In this document: one piece after another, positions 55,418-64,000 of the stretch
How the letters are laid out: every line of letters starts with the position of its first letter
Numbering within the stretch: the first letter of the stretch is position 1
Assembly: GCA_001549895.1 (NCBI GenBank)
Contig: AP014719.1
Location: 372,001 to 436,000 of the forward strand
Length of the DNA: 64,000 nucleotides
Reading direction: 5' to 3'
Source: Arthrobacter sp. Hiyo8
GTDB lineage: Bacteria > Actinomycetota > Actinomycetes > Actinomycetales > Micrococcaceae
Translations under genes and position numbers: made by a program
The notes under the pieces: model-generated
Told to the model about the DNA's origin: nothing
Database searches by the model: none
The model's input: the letters and a program-made list of their open reading frames with translations, nothing else

Positions 55418-56296
55418 ATGCAGATTCCGGCTCCATTTGATTATGAGCGCGCCAGCGACGTCGCAAACGCGCTGTCCCTCCTCGAACGCCACGGTCCCGA
55501 GTCGCGCATCATCGCCGGCGGGCACAGCTTGCTGCCGATGATGAAGCTCCGCCTGGCGCGGCCGGAGTGGCTGATCGACATCAACGACCTGACGGAACTG
55601 GAATTCATCCGCAGGGAAGGCGAGCAGTTGCGTGTGGGCGCGTTAACCCGCCACACAGCGCTCCTCGAGTCAGCCGAAGTCGCCGAGCTCTTTCCGATAA
55701 TCCGCGACGCCGAGCAGGTGATCGCGGACCCTGTGGTCCGCAACCGTGGAACGATCGGCGGCTCGCTCTGCCAAGCGGATCCGGCCGAAGACCTGTCTAC
55801 CGTTTGCGATGTCCTGCGCGCCCAGGCCGTGATCCGCGGGCCCGACGGCGAACGGATCGTCGCGATGTCGGATTTCCACCGCGGCCCTTACGAAACCGCC
55901 GTGGCGCAAAACGAACTGTTGTACGAAGTCCGCTTCACGATCCGCCCGCGCTCGGGCAGCGCCTATGAAAAAGTGGAGCGCCGGGTGGGTGACTGGGCAG
56001 TCGTCGCGGCCGGGGCCGCCGTCGGGCTTTCCGCAGACGGCACGGTGGAGGAGGCCGCCATCGGGCTGACGGCGGTCGGGCTGGACGGCACTATCCCCGA
56101 GGCCGAAGCCGTGCTCCGCGGACAGCAGCCGCAGGAAGACCTGTTCGCCGAGGCTGCCCGCATCGCAGCAGCCGCTTGCCACCCGGTGGACGACCAGCGC
56201 GGGCCGGTCGACTACAAACGGCACTTGGCCGATGAACTCACCCGCAGGGTCCTGCGCCGTGCTTGTGCACGCGCGGCAGGCGCACAGGAAGGCTGA
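55418..56296 (+). CDS. coxM: Aerobic carbon monoxide dehydrogenase medium (FAD) subunit
   Basis: Intact 292-residue FAD-binding subunit of the molybdenum hydroxylase family: MQIPAPFDYERASDVANALS, FAD-binding RIIAGGHSLLPMMKLRLARP and TIGGSLCQADPAEDLSTV, followed by the CO-dehydrogenase flavoprotein C-terminal domain. First of three structural genes in the order M-S-L, which is typical of form I CO dehydrogenases. AAGGGGTGG precedes the ATG. A TTGACA at 55333-55338 in the upstream 200 bp may be a -35 box, but no good -10 follows. Confidence 0.9.
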   Translation: MQIPAPFDYERASDVANALSLLERHGPESRIIAGGHSLLPMMKLRLARPEWLIDINDLTELEFIRREGEQLRVGALTRHTALLESAEVAELFPIIRDAEQVIADPVVRNRGTIGGSLCQADPAEDLSTVCDVLRAQAVIRGPDGERIVAMSDFHRGPYETAVAQNELLYEVRFTIRPRSGSAYEKVERRVGDWAVVAAGAAVGLSADGTVEEAAIGLTAVGLDGTIPEAEAVLRGQQPQEDLFAEAARIAAAACHPVDDQRGPVDYKRHLADELTRRVLRRACARAAGAQEG

Positions 56297-56301
56297 AAGC
56301 A

Positions 56302-56838
56302 ATGCAGGTCAGCATGACGGTCAACGGGGACAAGGTGACCCGGGAGATCGAACCCCGCGTGTTGCTGGTCCACTTCATCCGCGAAAACCTTGGATTGACC
56401 GGCACGCACTGGGGATGCGACACGAGCAACTGCGGAACCTGCGTGGTCCTGATGGACGGACAACCGGTGAAATCATGCACCGTGCTGGCAGCCATGGCCG
56501 ACGGGCACGATATCCGGACCGTCGAGGGACTGGCCGTCAATGGCACGCTCGATCCGGTGCAGCAGGGGTTCATGGAGGAGCACGGCCTGCAATGCGGATT
56601 CTGCACTCCAGGCATGATGCTCACGGCCAGGGCCCTGCTGGACCGCAACCCGCATCCCGACGACGGCGAGATCCGCCAAGCCATTTCCGGCCAGATTTGC
56701 CGGTGCACCGGTTACGCGACGATCGTCCGCTCGGTGAAGTGGGCCGCAGCCCACCCGCCCGGTTGGGACGCTGAGACGGACGCCCAGGCGGACGACGGCG
56801 GTGCCGGAGGGACCATCGAAGAAGAGGTGACGGCATGA
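56302..56838 (+). CDS. coxS: Carbon monoxide dehydrogenase small (2Fe-2S) subunit
   Basis: Intact 178-residue protein. Plant-type 2Fe-2S cluster GCDTSNCGTCVVLMDGQPVKSC-like set (Cys at four positions, about residues 42-64) and the second cluster LQCGFCTPGMMLTARALL with QICRCTGYATIV. Transfers electrons between the Mo site and FAD. ATG 56302 chosen because it gives the normal N-terminus; an in-frame ATG at 56263 would overlap coxM. The stop overlaps coxL as ATGA. Confidence 0.93.
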   Translation: MQVSMTVNGDKVTREIEPRVLLVHFIRENLGLTGTHWGCDTSNCGTCVVLMDGQPVKSCTVLAAMADGHDIRTVEGLAVNGTLDPVQQGFMEEHGLQCGFCTPGMMLTARALLDRNPHPDDGEIRQAISGQICRCTGYATIVRSVKWAAAHPPGWDAETDAQADDGGAGGTIEEEVTA

Positions 56839-59227
56839 CCACCGTCCAGGAGCATGCACCCAACCCGGCGGCCGGAGACCCGGGCCGCCCGATCGGGTTC
56901 GGCCGCCTCCAGCGCAAGGAGGACCCGCGGTTCGTCCGCGGCAAGGGCAATTACCTCGACGACATTGTGCTGCCCGGCATGCTGCATGGGGCCATTCTGC
57001 GCGCTCCCGTTGCGCATGCCCGACTGGTTTCCATAGACACGTCCGAAGCATTGGCGCATCCCGGGGTCCTCGCCGTTATCACCGGCAAGGACCTGCAGGC
57101 CCTCAACCTCGCGTGGGCGCCCACCCTGTCCGCGGACGTCCAGGCAGTCCTCGTCACGGACAAGGTCCGCTTCCAGGGCCAGGAAGTCGCCTTCGTGGTC
57201 GCGGAGGACCGCTACGCCGCCCGGGACGCCTTGGAGCTGATCGACGTCGAATACGACATGTTGCCTCCGGTGATTGATGCCCGCCGCGCCCTCGATCCCG
57301 GCGCGCCGGTCATCCGCGACGATATCGAGGGCCGGACGGACAACCGGATCTTCGACTGGGAGATCGGCGATGCGGCCGAAACCGAGGCGGTGTTCGCCGC
57401 TGCCGACGTCGTCGTCGCCCAGGAGGTCGTGTATCCGCGCGTGCACCCGGCGCCCATGGAAACCTGCGGCGCCGTGGCGGACTTCGATCCGATCGACGGC
57501 AGGCTGACCCTCTACGAAACGACCCAGGCCCCGCATGCCCACCGGACGCTGTATGCGATAGTCGCCGGCATTCCGGAGCACAAGATCCGGATCGTCTCCC
57601 CCGATATCGGCGGGGGCTTCGGCAACAAGGTGGGCATCTATCCCGGCTATGTCCTGGCCGTCGTCGGTTCGATCGTCACCGGGAAGCCGGTGAAGTGGGT
57701 GGAGGACCGCTCGGAAAACCTGATGTCCACGTCGTTCGCCCGAGACTACATCATGCAGGGCGAGATCGCGGCCACCAACGACGGCAAGATCCTGGCAGTC
57801 CGGACCAGCGTGCTGGCAGACCACGGCGCCTTCAACGCGACCGCACAGCCCACCAAGACCCGGCCGGCTTCTTCTCCATCTTTACCGGGAGCTACGACCT
57901 GAAGGCGGCCTACTGCAAGGTCACTGGTGTCTACACCAACAAGGCCCCCGGTGGCGTCGCCTATGCCTGTTCCTTCCGCGTGACGGAAGCGGTCTACCTC
58001 GTGGAGCGCATGGTGGACATCCTGGCCCGGAAACTCGAGATGGATCCGGCAGAGCTCCGGCTCAAGAATTTCATCAAACCCGAGCAGTTCCCCTACGCCA
58101 ACAAGACCGGCTGGATCTACGACTCCGGCAACTACGAGCCTGCCATGCGGCTGTCCATGCAAATGGCCGGGTACGAGGATCTCCGGCGCGAGCAACTCGA
58201 AAAGCGGGAGCGCGGCGAGCTGATGGGCATCGGCGTGTCCTTCTTCACTGAGACCGTCGGCGCCGGGCCCCGTAAGCATTTTGACATCGTGGGACTCGGC
58301 ATGGCCGACGGCGCGGAACTCCGCGTCCATCCCACCGGCAAGGCCGTCGTCAGGATCTCGGTGCAAAGCCAGGGGCAGGGCCACGAAACCACGTTCGCCC
58401 AGATCGTGGCGGAGGAACTCGGCATCCCGCCTGAGAGCATCGACGTCGTCCACGGCGACACTGACCAGACCCCCTTCGGCCTGGGCACCTACGGGAGCCG
58501 CTCGACGCCGGTCAGCGGCGGCGCGGTAGCGCTGGTGGCGCGGAAGGTACGGGACAAGGCGAGGTTCATTGCCGCTGCGATGCTTGAGACCCGGCCCGAG
58601 GACCTCGAGTGGGAAAAGGGCCGCTGGTTCGTCAAGGGCGATCCAAGCGCCGGCAAGACGATCGCCGAGATCGCCTTCGGCGCCCACGGCACGGTGGCCC
58701 TCCCGGAGGGCATCGACGGTAACCTCGACGCGGAGGTGACGTATGACCCTCCCAACCTGACGTTCCCGTTCGGCGCCTATATCTGCGTGGTGGACGTCGA
58801 CGCCGGTACCGGCCACGTCAAGGTCCGTCGCTTCATCGCGGTGGACGATTGCGGGACCCGGATCAACCCGATGATCATCGAAGGCCAGGTCCACGGCGGG
58901 CTGACCGACGGCGTCGGGATGGCGCTCATGGAAATCATCGCGTTCGACGAGGAGGGCAACTGCCTCAGCGGCTCGTTCATGGACTACCTCATCCCGACGG
59001 CGATGGAAGTCCCCGACTGGGAGACCGGGTTCACCGTCACGCCATCGCCGCACCACCCCATCGGCGCCAAAGGCATCGGTGAATCCGCCACGGTCGGGTC
59101 CCCGCCGGCCATCGTCAATGCGATCGTGGATGCCTTGACGCCATATGGAGTGACCCACATGGATATGCCGTGCACGCCGGCCCGGGTGTGGGAGGCCATG
59201 CAGGGCCGGGCCAGGCCACCGGTGTGA
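56835..59227 (+). CDS. coxL: Carbon monoxide dehydrogenase large (molybdopterin) subunit, form I, frameshifted
   Basis: About 797 residues. The active-site loop reads GGVAYACSFRVTEAVY: AYACSFR fits the form I signature AYxCSFR, whose Cys ligates the Mo-S-Cu cluster, not the AYRGAGR of form II. Other Mo-pterin blocks: SPDIGGGFGNKVGIYPGYVL, QSQGQGHETTFAQIVAEELG, GTYGSRSTPVSGGAVALVA and the catalytic Glu region HHPIGAKGIGESATVGSPP. One slip near 57865. It should oxidise CO to CO2, probably at trace levels for survival energy. Confidence 0.92.
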
Positions 59228-59228
59228 C

Positions 59229-60167
59229 ATGCCGCTGCACGGAGAAGCCTTGGCCGCTAAGGTGCAGGAACTTGTGGAGCGCCGGGAACCGTTTGTGCGT
59301 GCCACGGTGGTCCGCGCGCAGCACCCCACCAGCGCCCACGCCGGGGACACCGCCCTGGTGCTGGCCAACGGGGACATCGACGGGTTCCTGGGTGGCACGT
59401 GCGTCGAGGCGTCCGTGCGCGAATACGGCCTGCAGACGCTTTCCAAGCACGAACCCCTGTTGCTGCGCGTCGTCCCCGGTGAACCGTCCCGCACCCGCGA
59501 GGAGGGCGCCGTCGAGGTTTCAAACCCCTGCCTCAGCGGCGGCGCCGTGGAGATCTTCCTCGAGCCGCAAATGCCCGCTCCCCGGGTGGTGGTGGTCGGC
59601 GGGACCCCCGTGGCACAAGCGTTGGGTGCCTTGGGTGCCATCCTCGACCTGGACATGGAACTCAGCGACGGAGCCACGGCGGAACCGCGGGCCGACGACG
59701 CCGCCCTCATCGTCGCGTCGCAGGGCCGGGACGAGGAACCCGCATTGGAGGCCGCGCTCCGGCTAGGGGTGCCGTACGTCGCCCTTGTCGCAAGCCGCAC
59801 GCGCGGCGCCGCCGTCCTGGCCTCGCTCGACGTCGACGACGGCCAGCGTGCGCGCGTGCACAGCCCGGCGGGGCTGCTGCTGGGCGGCCGGACTCCTGCC
59901 GAGATCGCGCTGTCGATCTTGGCCGAGCTAGTGTCCGTGCGCCACCTCGGCCGGACTGCGGACACGACGACTCCGGAGGCTGCGACGGCGGATCCGGTGC
60001 CGGCGAGCGCCGAACCTGCGAGCGCCGTGGATCCCGTCTGCGGCATGAGCGTCGCGGCCGTGGAGTCCACGCTGCACGCCGAATATGCCGGAACGACGTA
60101 CTACTTCTGTTCCCCTGGATGCAGGAGGGCCTTCCTCGCCGATCCGGAACGATATGCCGCGTCCTGA
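59229..60167 (+). CDS. XdhC/CoxF-like maturation factor fused to a YHS domain
   Basis: Intact 312-residue protein. The XdhC N-terminal domain (EPFVRATVVRAQHPTSAHAG, GFLGGTCVEASVREYG) and the Rossmann C-terminal domain (RVVVVGGTPVAQALGALGAI, VASRTRGAAVLASL) are followed by an Ala/Pro linker and a YHS metal-binding domain (DPVCGMSVAAVEST, YYFCSPGCRRAFLADPERY). XdhC factors bind and sulfurate the Mo cofactor; YHS domains bind metals such as copper, which would suit a Mo-Cu enzyme. Two bases separate it from coxL. Confidence 0.88.
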   Translation: MPLHGEALAAKVQELVERREPFVRATVVRAQHPTSAHAGDTALVLANGDIDGFLGGTCVEASVREYGLQTLSKHEPLLLRVVPGEPSRTREEGAVEVSNPCLSGGAVEIFLEPQMPAPRVVVVGGTPVAQALGALGAILDLDMELSDGATAEPRADDAALIVASQGRDEEPALEAALRLGVPYVALVASRTRGAAVLASLDVDDGQRARVHSPAGLLLGGRTPAEIALSILAELVSVRHLGRTADTTTPEAATADPVPASAEPASAVDPVCGMSVAAVESTLHAEYAGTTYYFCSPGCRRAFLADPERYAAS

Positions 60168-61093
60168 GCCCCGGACCTCCGGGCCGGTGCGGGCAGGCGC
60201 GGAAGACGAGGTGCGGCGTCTTGTCCCGGACGTTTCCGCGCTCACGTCCGCGCTCGACGACGGCGACTATCTTGCCGACGTCGGACTGGCGACCGCACTG
60301 TTCCTGTCCGTCCGCTTGCCGCAACCCATCCTGCTGGAGGGTGAGGCCGGCGTCGGGAAGACCGAGGCGGCGAAGGCACTGGCGAAGGTGCTCGACACTC
60401 CCCTGTATCGCTTGCAGTGCTACGAGGGCATCGACGTGGGCGAGGCGCTCTACGAGTGGAACCATCAACGCCAGCTCCTGGGCATCCGATTGGCGGAAGT
60501 CCGGGACGTCCGTATGGAGGAGGCCGACCTCTTCGGGGAACAGTACCTGCTGCGTCGCCCGCTACTGAAGGCGATCGAGCATCCGGCCCGCGTCCGGCCG
60601 TCCTGCTACTGGATGAGATCGACCGGGCCGACGCGGAGTTCGAGGCCTCCACCTTCGAGCTGCTGGCCGAAGCCGCCGTGACTATTCCCGAGCTGGGCAC
60701 TATCCGCGCCACGCACCCGCCGTCGTCGTCCTGACCTCCAACCGGACCAGGGATCTGCACGACGCATTGACACGGCGCTGCCTGTACCACTGGATTGACT
60801 ACCCCCGGCCGGAGCGGATCGCCGCGATTGTTCGCCGTAGGGTGCCTGGGAGCGCCGAGCCACTCGCCCTGGATGCCGCAGCTGCCATCACCAGGCTGCG
60901 ATCCTTGGACTTGGCCAAACCTCCGGGGATCGCGGAGGCAATCGACTGGGTGTCCGCCCTCACTGTGCTTGGCGTCGACCGGCTGGATCCGGTTGCGGTG
61001 AATCAGACCTGGGGTTCGGTCCTGAAGAATCGCGATGACCTGGACCTTGCGTGGGCCCGCGGCCCGGGATGGGTGGCGGGCGGCAATGCCTAA
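60154..61093 (+). CDS. coxD: CoxD-like MoxR AAA+ ATPase, frameshifted
   Basis: About 313 residues. Walker A LLEGEAGVGKTEAAKALAKV, Walker B LLLDEIDRADAEFEASTFEL, sensor VVVLTSNRTRDLHDALTRRC. CoxD-type ATPases act with the VWA protein CoxE in building the Mo-Cu cluster. Slips near 60590 and 60712. It overlaps the preceding gene by 14 bp and the next by 8 bp. Confidence 0.9.
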
Positions 61094-62370
61094 GTACGCG
61101 CCGAGTGATGGCCTGGCGGGCGTCGATGCGGCGGCTTTGGCGGTGGGGTTCAGCATGGCCCTGCGCCGTGCAGGGCTGCCGAGTTCCCCGGACCGTGCGG
61201 GCTGGCTGGCCAAGCGCTCCGGATCGTTCCTCCTACTGCGCGGGAGCCGCTGTACTGGACCTGCCGGGTGGCGCTCGTCTCCTCGCATGAGCAACTGCCG
61301 GCATTCGATGCCGTCTTTTCGGCAGCATTTGACGGGATGCTCGATCCGGCAGACACCCGCGGTGATGCCAACAGTCCTCCAGCAATCGGCGCGGCGGAGC
61401 ACGCCCGGGCCGCTGTAAGCGAGCGACGCCTGGCACATGCCGACGGCCACGTCCCGGCGTCGCAGGCACCCCTCGCCGTCCCCGGCGTAGGGAACGACGA
61501 CGAATCCAAGGCACCCGGGTTCGAGGCCATCCTGGCCATGGCCTCCGCTGACGAGCACTTGCATGAGAAATCCTTCGCCGAGCTCACCCCCGAAGAAAGT
61601 GCCCAGGTGCGCCAGCTGGTGCGGCGCATCGTGCTGGCAACCCCGGAGCGCCGCAGCCGTCGGACACGCCAATGGGCGCACAACGGTGCGAAGCTCGACC
61701 TCCGGCGCACCATCCGCGCGGCCCGGCGCACCGGCGGCGACGCAAGCTCCTTGGTCTACTCCCGCCGTCGCGCGCGTCCGCGCCGCTTGGTGTTCCTGTG
61801 CGATATATCCGGGTCCATGGAACCGTACACACAGGTCTTCCTGTCCCTGTTGCAGGGAGCGGTGGCCGGTGCCCAGGCCGAGGCGTTTGTGTTTTCCACC
61901 CGGCTGACCAGGCTGACCCGGCAGCTTTCGAACCGGAATGCCGACGAGGCCCTGGCCCTCGGAGCCGCAGCCGCCCCGGACTGGGCGGGTGGCACCAGGC
62001 TGGCGGAGAGCCTCCGGCATTTCATCGACGGCCATGGACGCCGCGGGCTGGCCGGGGCGCGGTGGTGGTGGTGCTCTCCGACGGTTGGGCCCAGGACGCG
62101 CCGGAATTGGTGGAAGCCCAGATGGCGCGGTTGCGACGCCTTGCGTACCGGATCGTCTGGGTTAATCCGAGGAAGGCTGGCACCGGGTACCAACCTTTGG
62201 CAGGCGGGATGGCCGCTGCGCTGCCCTATTGTGACGCCTTCGTGAGCGGGCACAACTACGCCGCTTTGACGGAAGCGGCCGCCGCGATTCGCGCCGAGCG
62301 GCCGCGCCCGTCGCGCCCGTCGCGAGTGGCGGCCAGTGCAACCCGCCAGCACGGGCAGGAGAAGGCATGA
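61086..62370 (+). CDS. coxE: CoxE-like VWA domain protein, frameshifted
   Basis: About 428 residues. The C-terminal von Willebrand A domain has the MIDAS motif [20 protein letters not shown] and [14 protein letters not shown], then [20 protein letters not shown]. The N-terminal half is helical with a low-complexity segment (about 61400-61530). Partner of CoxD in CO dehydrogenase maturation. Slips near 61230 and 62055. Its stop overlaps the ABC ATPase start as ATGA. Confidence 0.9.
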
Positions 62371-63304
62371 CTGAAACGGCCATCGAGCTCGTAGGTGTGA
62401 CCAAGCGTTTCGGTTCCCTCACCGCCGTCGACGATCTCAGCCTGCAGGTGGAGCTCGGGGAGATTTTCGGCCTTCTGGGGCCCAACGGCTCAGGCAAAAC
62501 GACCATCATCAACATGATCAGCGGCCTCAGCCGCCAAGTTCCGGCCGTGTCAAGGTGCTGGGCATCGATCTGCTGAAGGATCCACGCGGGATCCGGCGCT
62601 CGCTCGGGACCGTACCGCAGGAGAACGCCCTGTACGAGGAACTCACGGCCGAGGCCAACCTGCGGTTCCACGCCGATCTCTTCGACGTGCCCCGGCATGG
62701 TCTCGAGCGGAAGATCACCGCGCTCCTCGAGTTGGCGCAATTGGAGGAGCGCCGGAAGAGCCGCGTCGCCACGTTCTCCGGCGGCATGAAGCGAAGGCTG
62801 GCATTGGTCCGGGCCATGCTCCACGAACCGGAACTGCTCTACTTCGACGAACCGACCCTCGGCGTCGATGTGCAGAGCAGGCATGCCCTCTGGGACCGGA
62901 TCCTCGAACTTAAGGACCGCGGTACCACGGTGCTCATCACCAGCAACTACCTTGAGGAAGCGAACGCCCTGTGCGATCGCCTGGCCATCATCGACCGCGG
63001 ACGGCTCGTGGCGCTCGATTCGCCGTCGAAGCTGCGGCGCAGCTTCGGTGACACGGTGGTCGAAATGCGCACCCATCCGGCGCCTGGGGAAGACATCGTT
63101 CAAAAGGTCCTCGCGCTCCCCGGCGTCGTCTCGGCAGTTGCATCCGACGGCTCGCTGAAGGTCACTGTGGAAGGCGGTTCCGATGTCACCGGCAGGGTGG
63201 TGACCGCCGTCGTGGATTCCACGAGCCTTGAGGAGATCCAGAGCCGCGAGCCGAGCCTCGACGAGGTTTTCCTCAGCCTGACAGGCAAGGAGCTCCGGGA
63301 ATGA
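62367..63304 (+). CDS. ABC transporter ATP-binding protein (ABC-2 export type), frameshifted
   Basis: About 312 residues. Walker [22 protein letters not shown]-loop [17 protein letters not shown], signature [17 protein letters not shown], Walker [18 protein letters not shown] and the C-terminal DrrA-like extension ending [17 protein letters not shown]. One slip near 62540. Coupled by ATGA overlaps to coxE and to the permease, so it is in the cox transcript; whether it serves CO metabolism is unknown. Confidence 0.9.
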
Positions 63305-64000
63305 GCCTCCGCCATGACCTCCGCGTGATACGGGCCGTGGCGGCGACGGACATCCGCCTCACCCTCCGGGAGCCGCTCTTCGCGATCATCGGCGTCCTCA
63401 TCCCGATCAACTTCCTGCTGCTCTTCCTCCTCTTTGCGATCAGCGGGGGCCAGGCACCGATCGCCGTCGTGATGAACGACCACGGACCGCTCGCGCAACG
63501 CTTCGTCCAGGCCATGGACGGCTCGCATTCGTTCATCATCCACACCGCAACCCCCGCCGAAGCGGAGAGCGAGATCCACTCCGGCAGCATCGTCGCCGTC
63601 GTCACCGTGCCGCAAGAGTTCGACGCCGCACTTGCCGCCCGAGCGCGGATCGAGATTCCCGTGGAAGTCAACAACTTGAACGTCGACTTCACCAACGACA
63701 TCCGCCGGGCCGTGCCGCTGTCCATCACGTCCTTCTACGCGGACGCCTTCCCGGACCAAGTAGTTGTGACCGCCCGCGAATCCGACGTCCACGCCCAGGA
63801 CACCGGCTACATTCCGTACCTCGCCGTGAGCATCATGGTTGCCGGCCTGATGCTCGCGTCCCAACTACAAGGCAGCGTCAATACCGCGAGGGACTACGAG
63901 CTCGGGACCATCAAGGAACTCGCGCTGGCGCCTGTGAGCCGTTTGACCATCGGGGTAGGCAAGGTACTGGGAGCCGCGGTCCTCGCGGCGGCGTCCGCGC
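63301..64000 (+). CDS. ABC-2 type transporter permease (partial, runs off the window)
   Basis: The first 233 residues are present: a short cytoplasmic N-terminus (LRHDLRVIRAVAATDIRLTL), membrane helix PLFAIIGVLIPINFLLLFLL, a large extracytoplasmic domain (about residues 55-170), then helix YIPYLAVSIMVAGLMLASQL and the conserved block RDYELGTIKELALAPVSR of ABC-2 permeases. Partner of the preceding ATPase. Confidence 0.88.
   Translation, partial: MSLRHDLRVIRAVAATDIRLTLREPLFAIIGVLIPINFLLLFLLFAISGGQAPIAVVMNDHGPLAQRFVQAMDGSHSFIIHTATPAEAESEIHSGSIVAVVTVPQEFDAALAARARIEIPVEVNNLNVDFTNDIRRAVPLSITSFYADAFPDQVVVTARESDVHAQDTGYIPYLAVSIMVAGLMLASQLQGSVNTARDYELGTIKELALAPVSRLTIGVGKVLGAAVLAAASA

Noticed and set aside
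57746..60070. Minus-strand open frame of 774 codons
   Set aside because: Antisense to coxL and the XdhC-YHS gene, with Arg/Ser/Thr-rich shadow composition and no recognisable domain.

Overview
The window looks like chromosomal DNA of a high-GC actinobacterium of the Arthrobacter group (Micrococcaceae). The basis is protein style and gene content: a GH51/araBAD arabinose locus, XylF-type sugar uptake, the large NAD-glutamate dehydrogenase, ClpC, SPW-repeat, CsbD and YegP proteins, and an ECF42-type sigma factor with DGPF partners. I see no rRNA, tRNA, CRISPR array, transposase or integrase. Most long genes are broken by single-base frame slips, nearly all repaired by adding one G or C in a G/C run. 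I therefore annotate each as one gene spanning its fragments and treat the slips as probable base-calling or assembly errors rather than pseudogenes.

Region by region. 1-12.2 kb is arabinose and carbohydrate metabolism: two ABC permeases (the first only its tail), a GH51 arabinofuranosidase, a convergent araB-araD-araA operon with a LacI-type operator over its promoter, its LacI-family regulator, a zinc alcohol dehydrogenase, a GH15 glucoamylase/trehalase-like enzyme and a second alcohol dehydrogenase. 12.2-18 kb has an SPW membrane protein, a XylF/XylG/XylH-like importer, and an SRPBCC plus NmrA-like pair. 18-40 kb is general housekeeping: ClpC, YqeY, an HNH nuclease, YegP, a 4-coumarate-CoA-ligase-like enzyme, a deacetylase-glycosyltransferase, NAD-GDH, CsbD, CorA, a phosphodiester glycosidase, a histidine phosphatase, a phospholipase-C-like phosphoesterase, an AI-2E transporter, a YbdK-type ligase and a TetR regulator.

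40.6-52.5 kb is the most unusual part. An 11-kb divergent catabolic island is bracketed on both sides by the same family of short arrays with an almost exact 32-bp period. The minus arm is MFS transporter-P450-ferredoxin-ferredoxin reductase. The plus arm is two tandem phosphotriesterase-family proteins, an FAD monooxygenase, an HSL-type hydrolase, a metallo-beta-lactamase-fold hydrolase and a CocE-type esterase. Several genes overlap by ATGA. The first phosphotriesterase-like protein has lost five of the six canonical metal ligands, while its neighbour keeps all of them, so the two look like a pseudoenzyme/enzyme pair. The substrate cannot be read from the sequence.

52.5-55.2 kb is an ECF42-like sigma factor operon with two DGPF proteins and a DUF1326 protein. 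55.4-62.4 kb is an aerobic carbon monoxide dehydrogenase cluster in form I order (coxM-coxS-coxL) with the AYxCSFR active-site signature, followed by an XdhC-YHS fusion and MoxR/VWA maturation genes. An ABC exporter (ATPase plus partial permease) is translationally coupled to its end and runs off the window.
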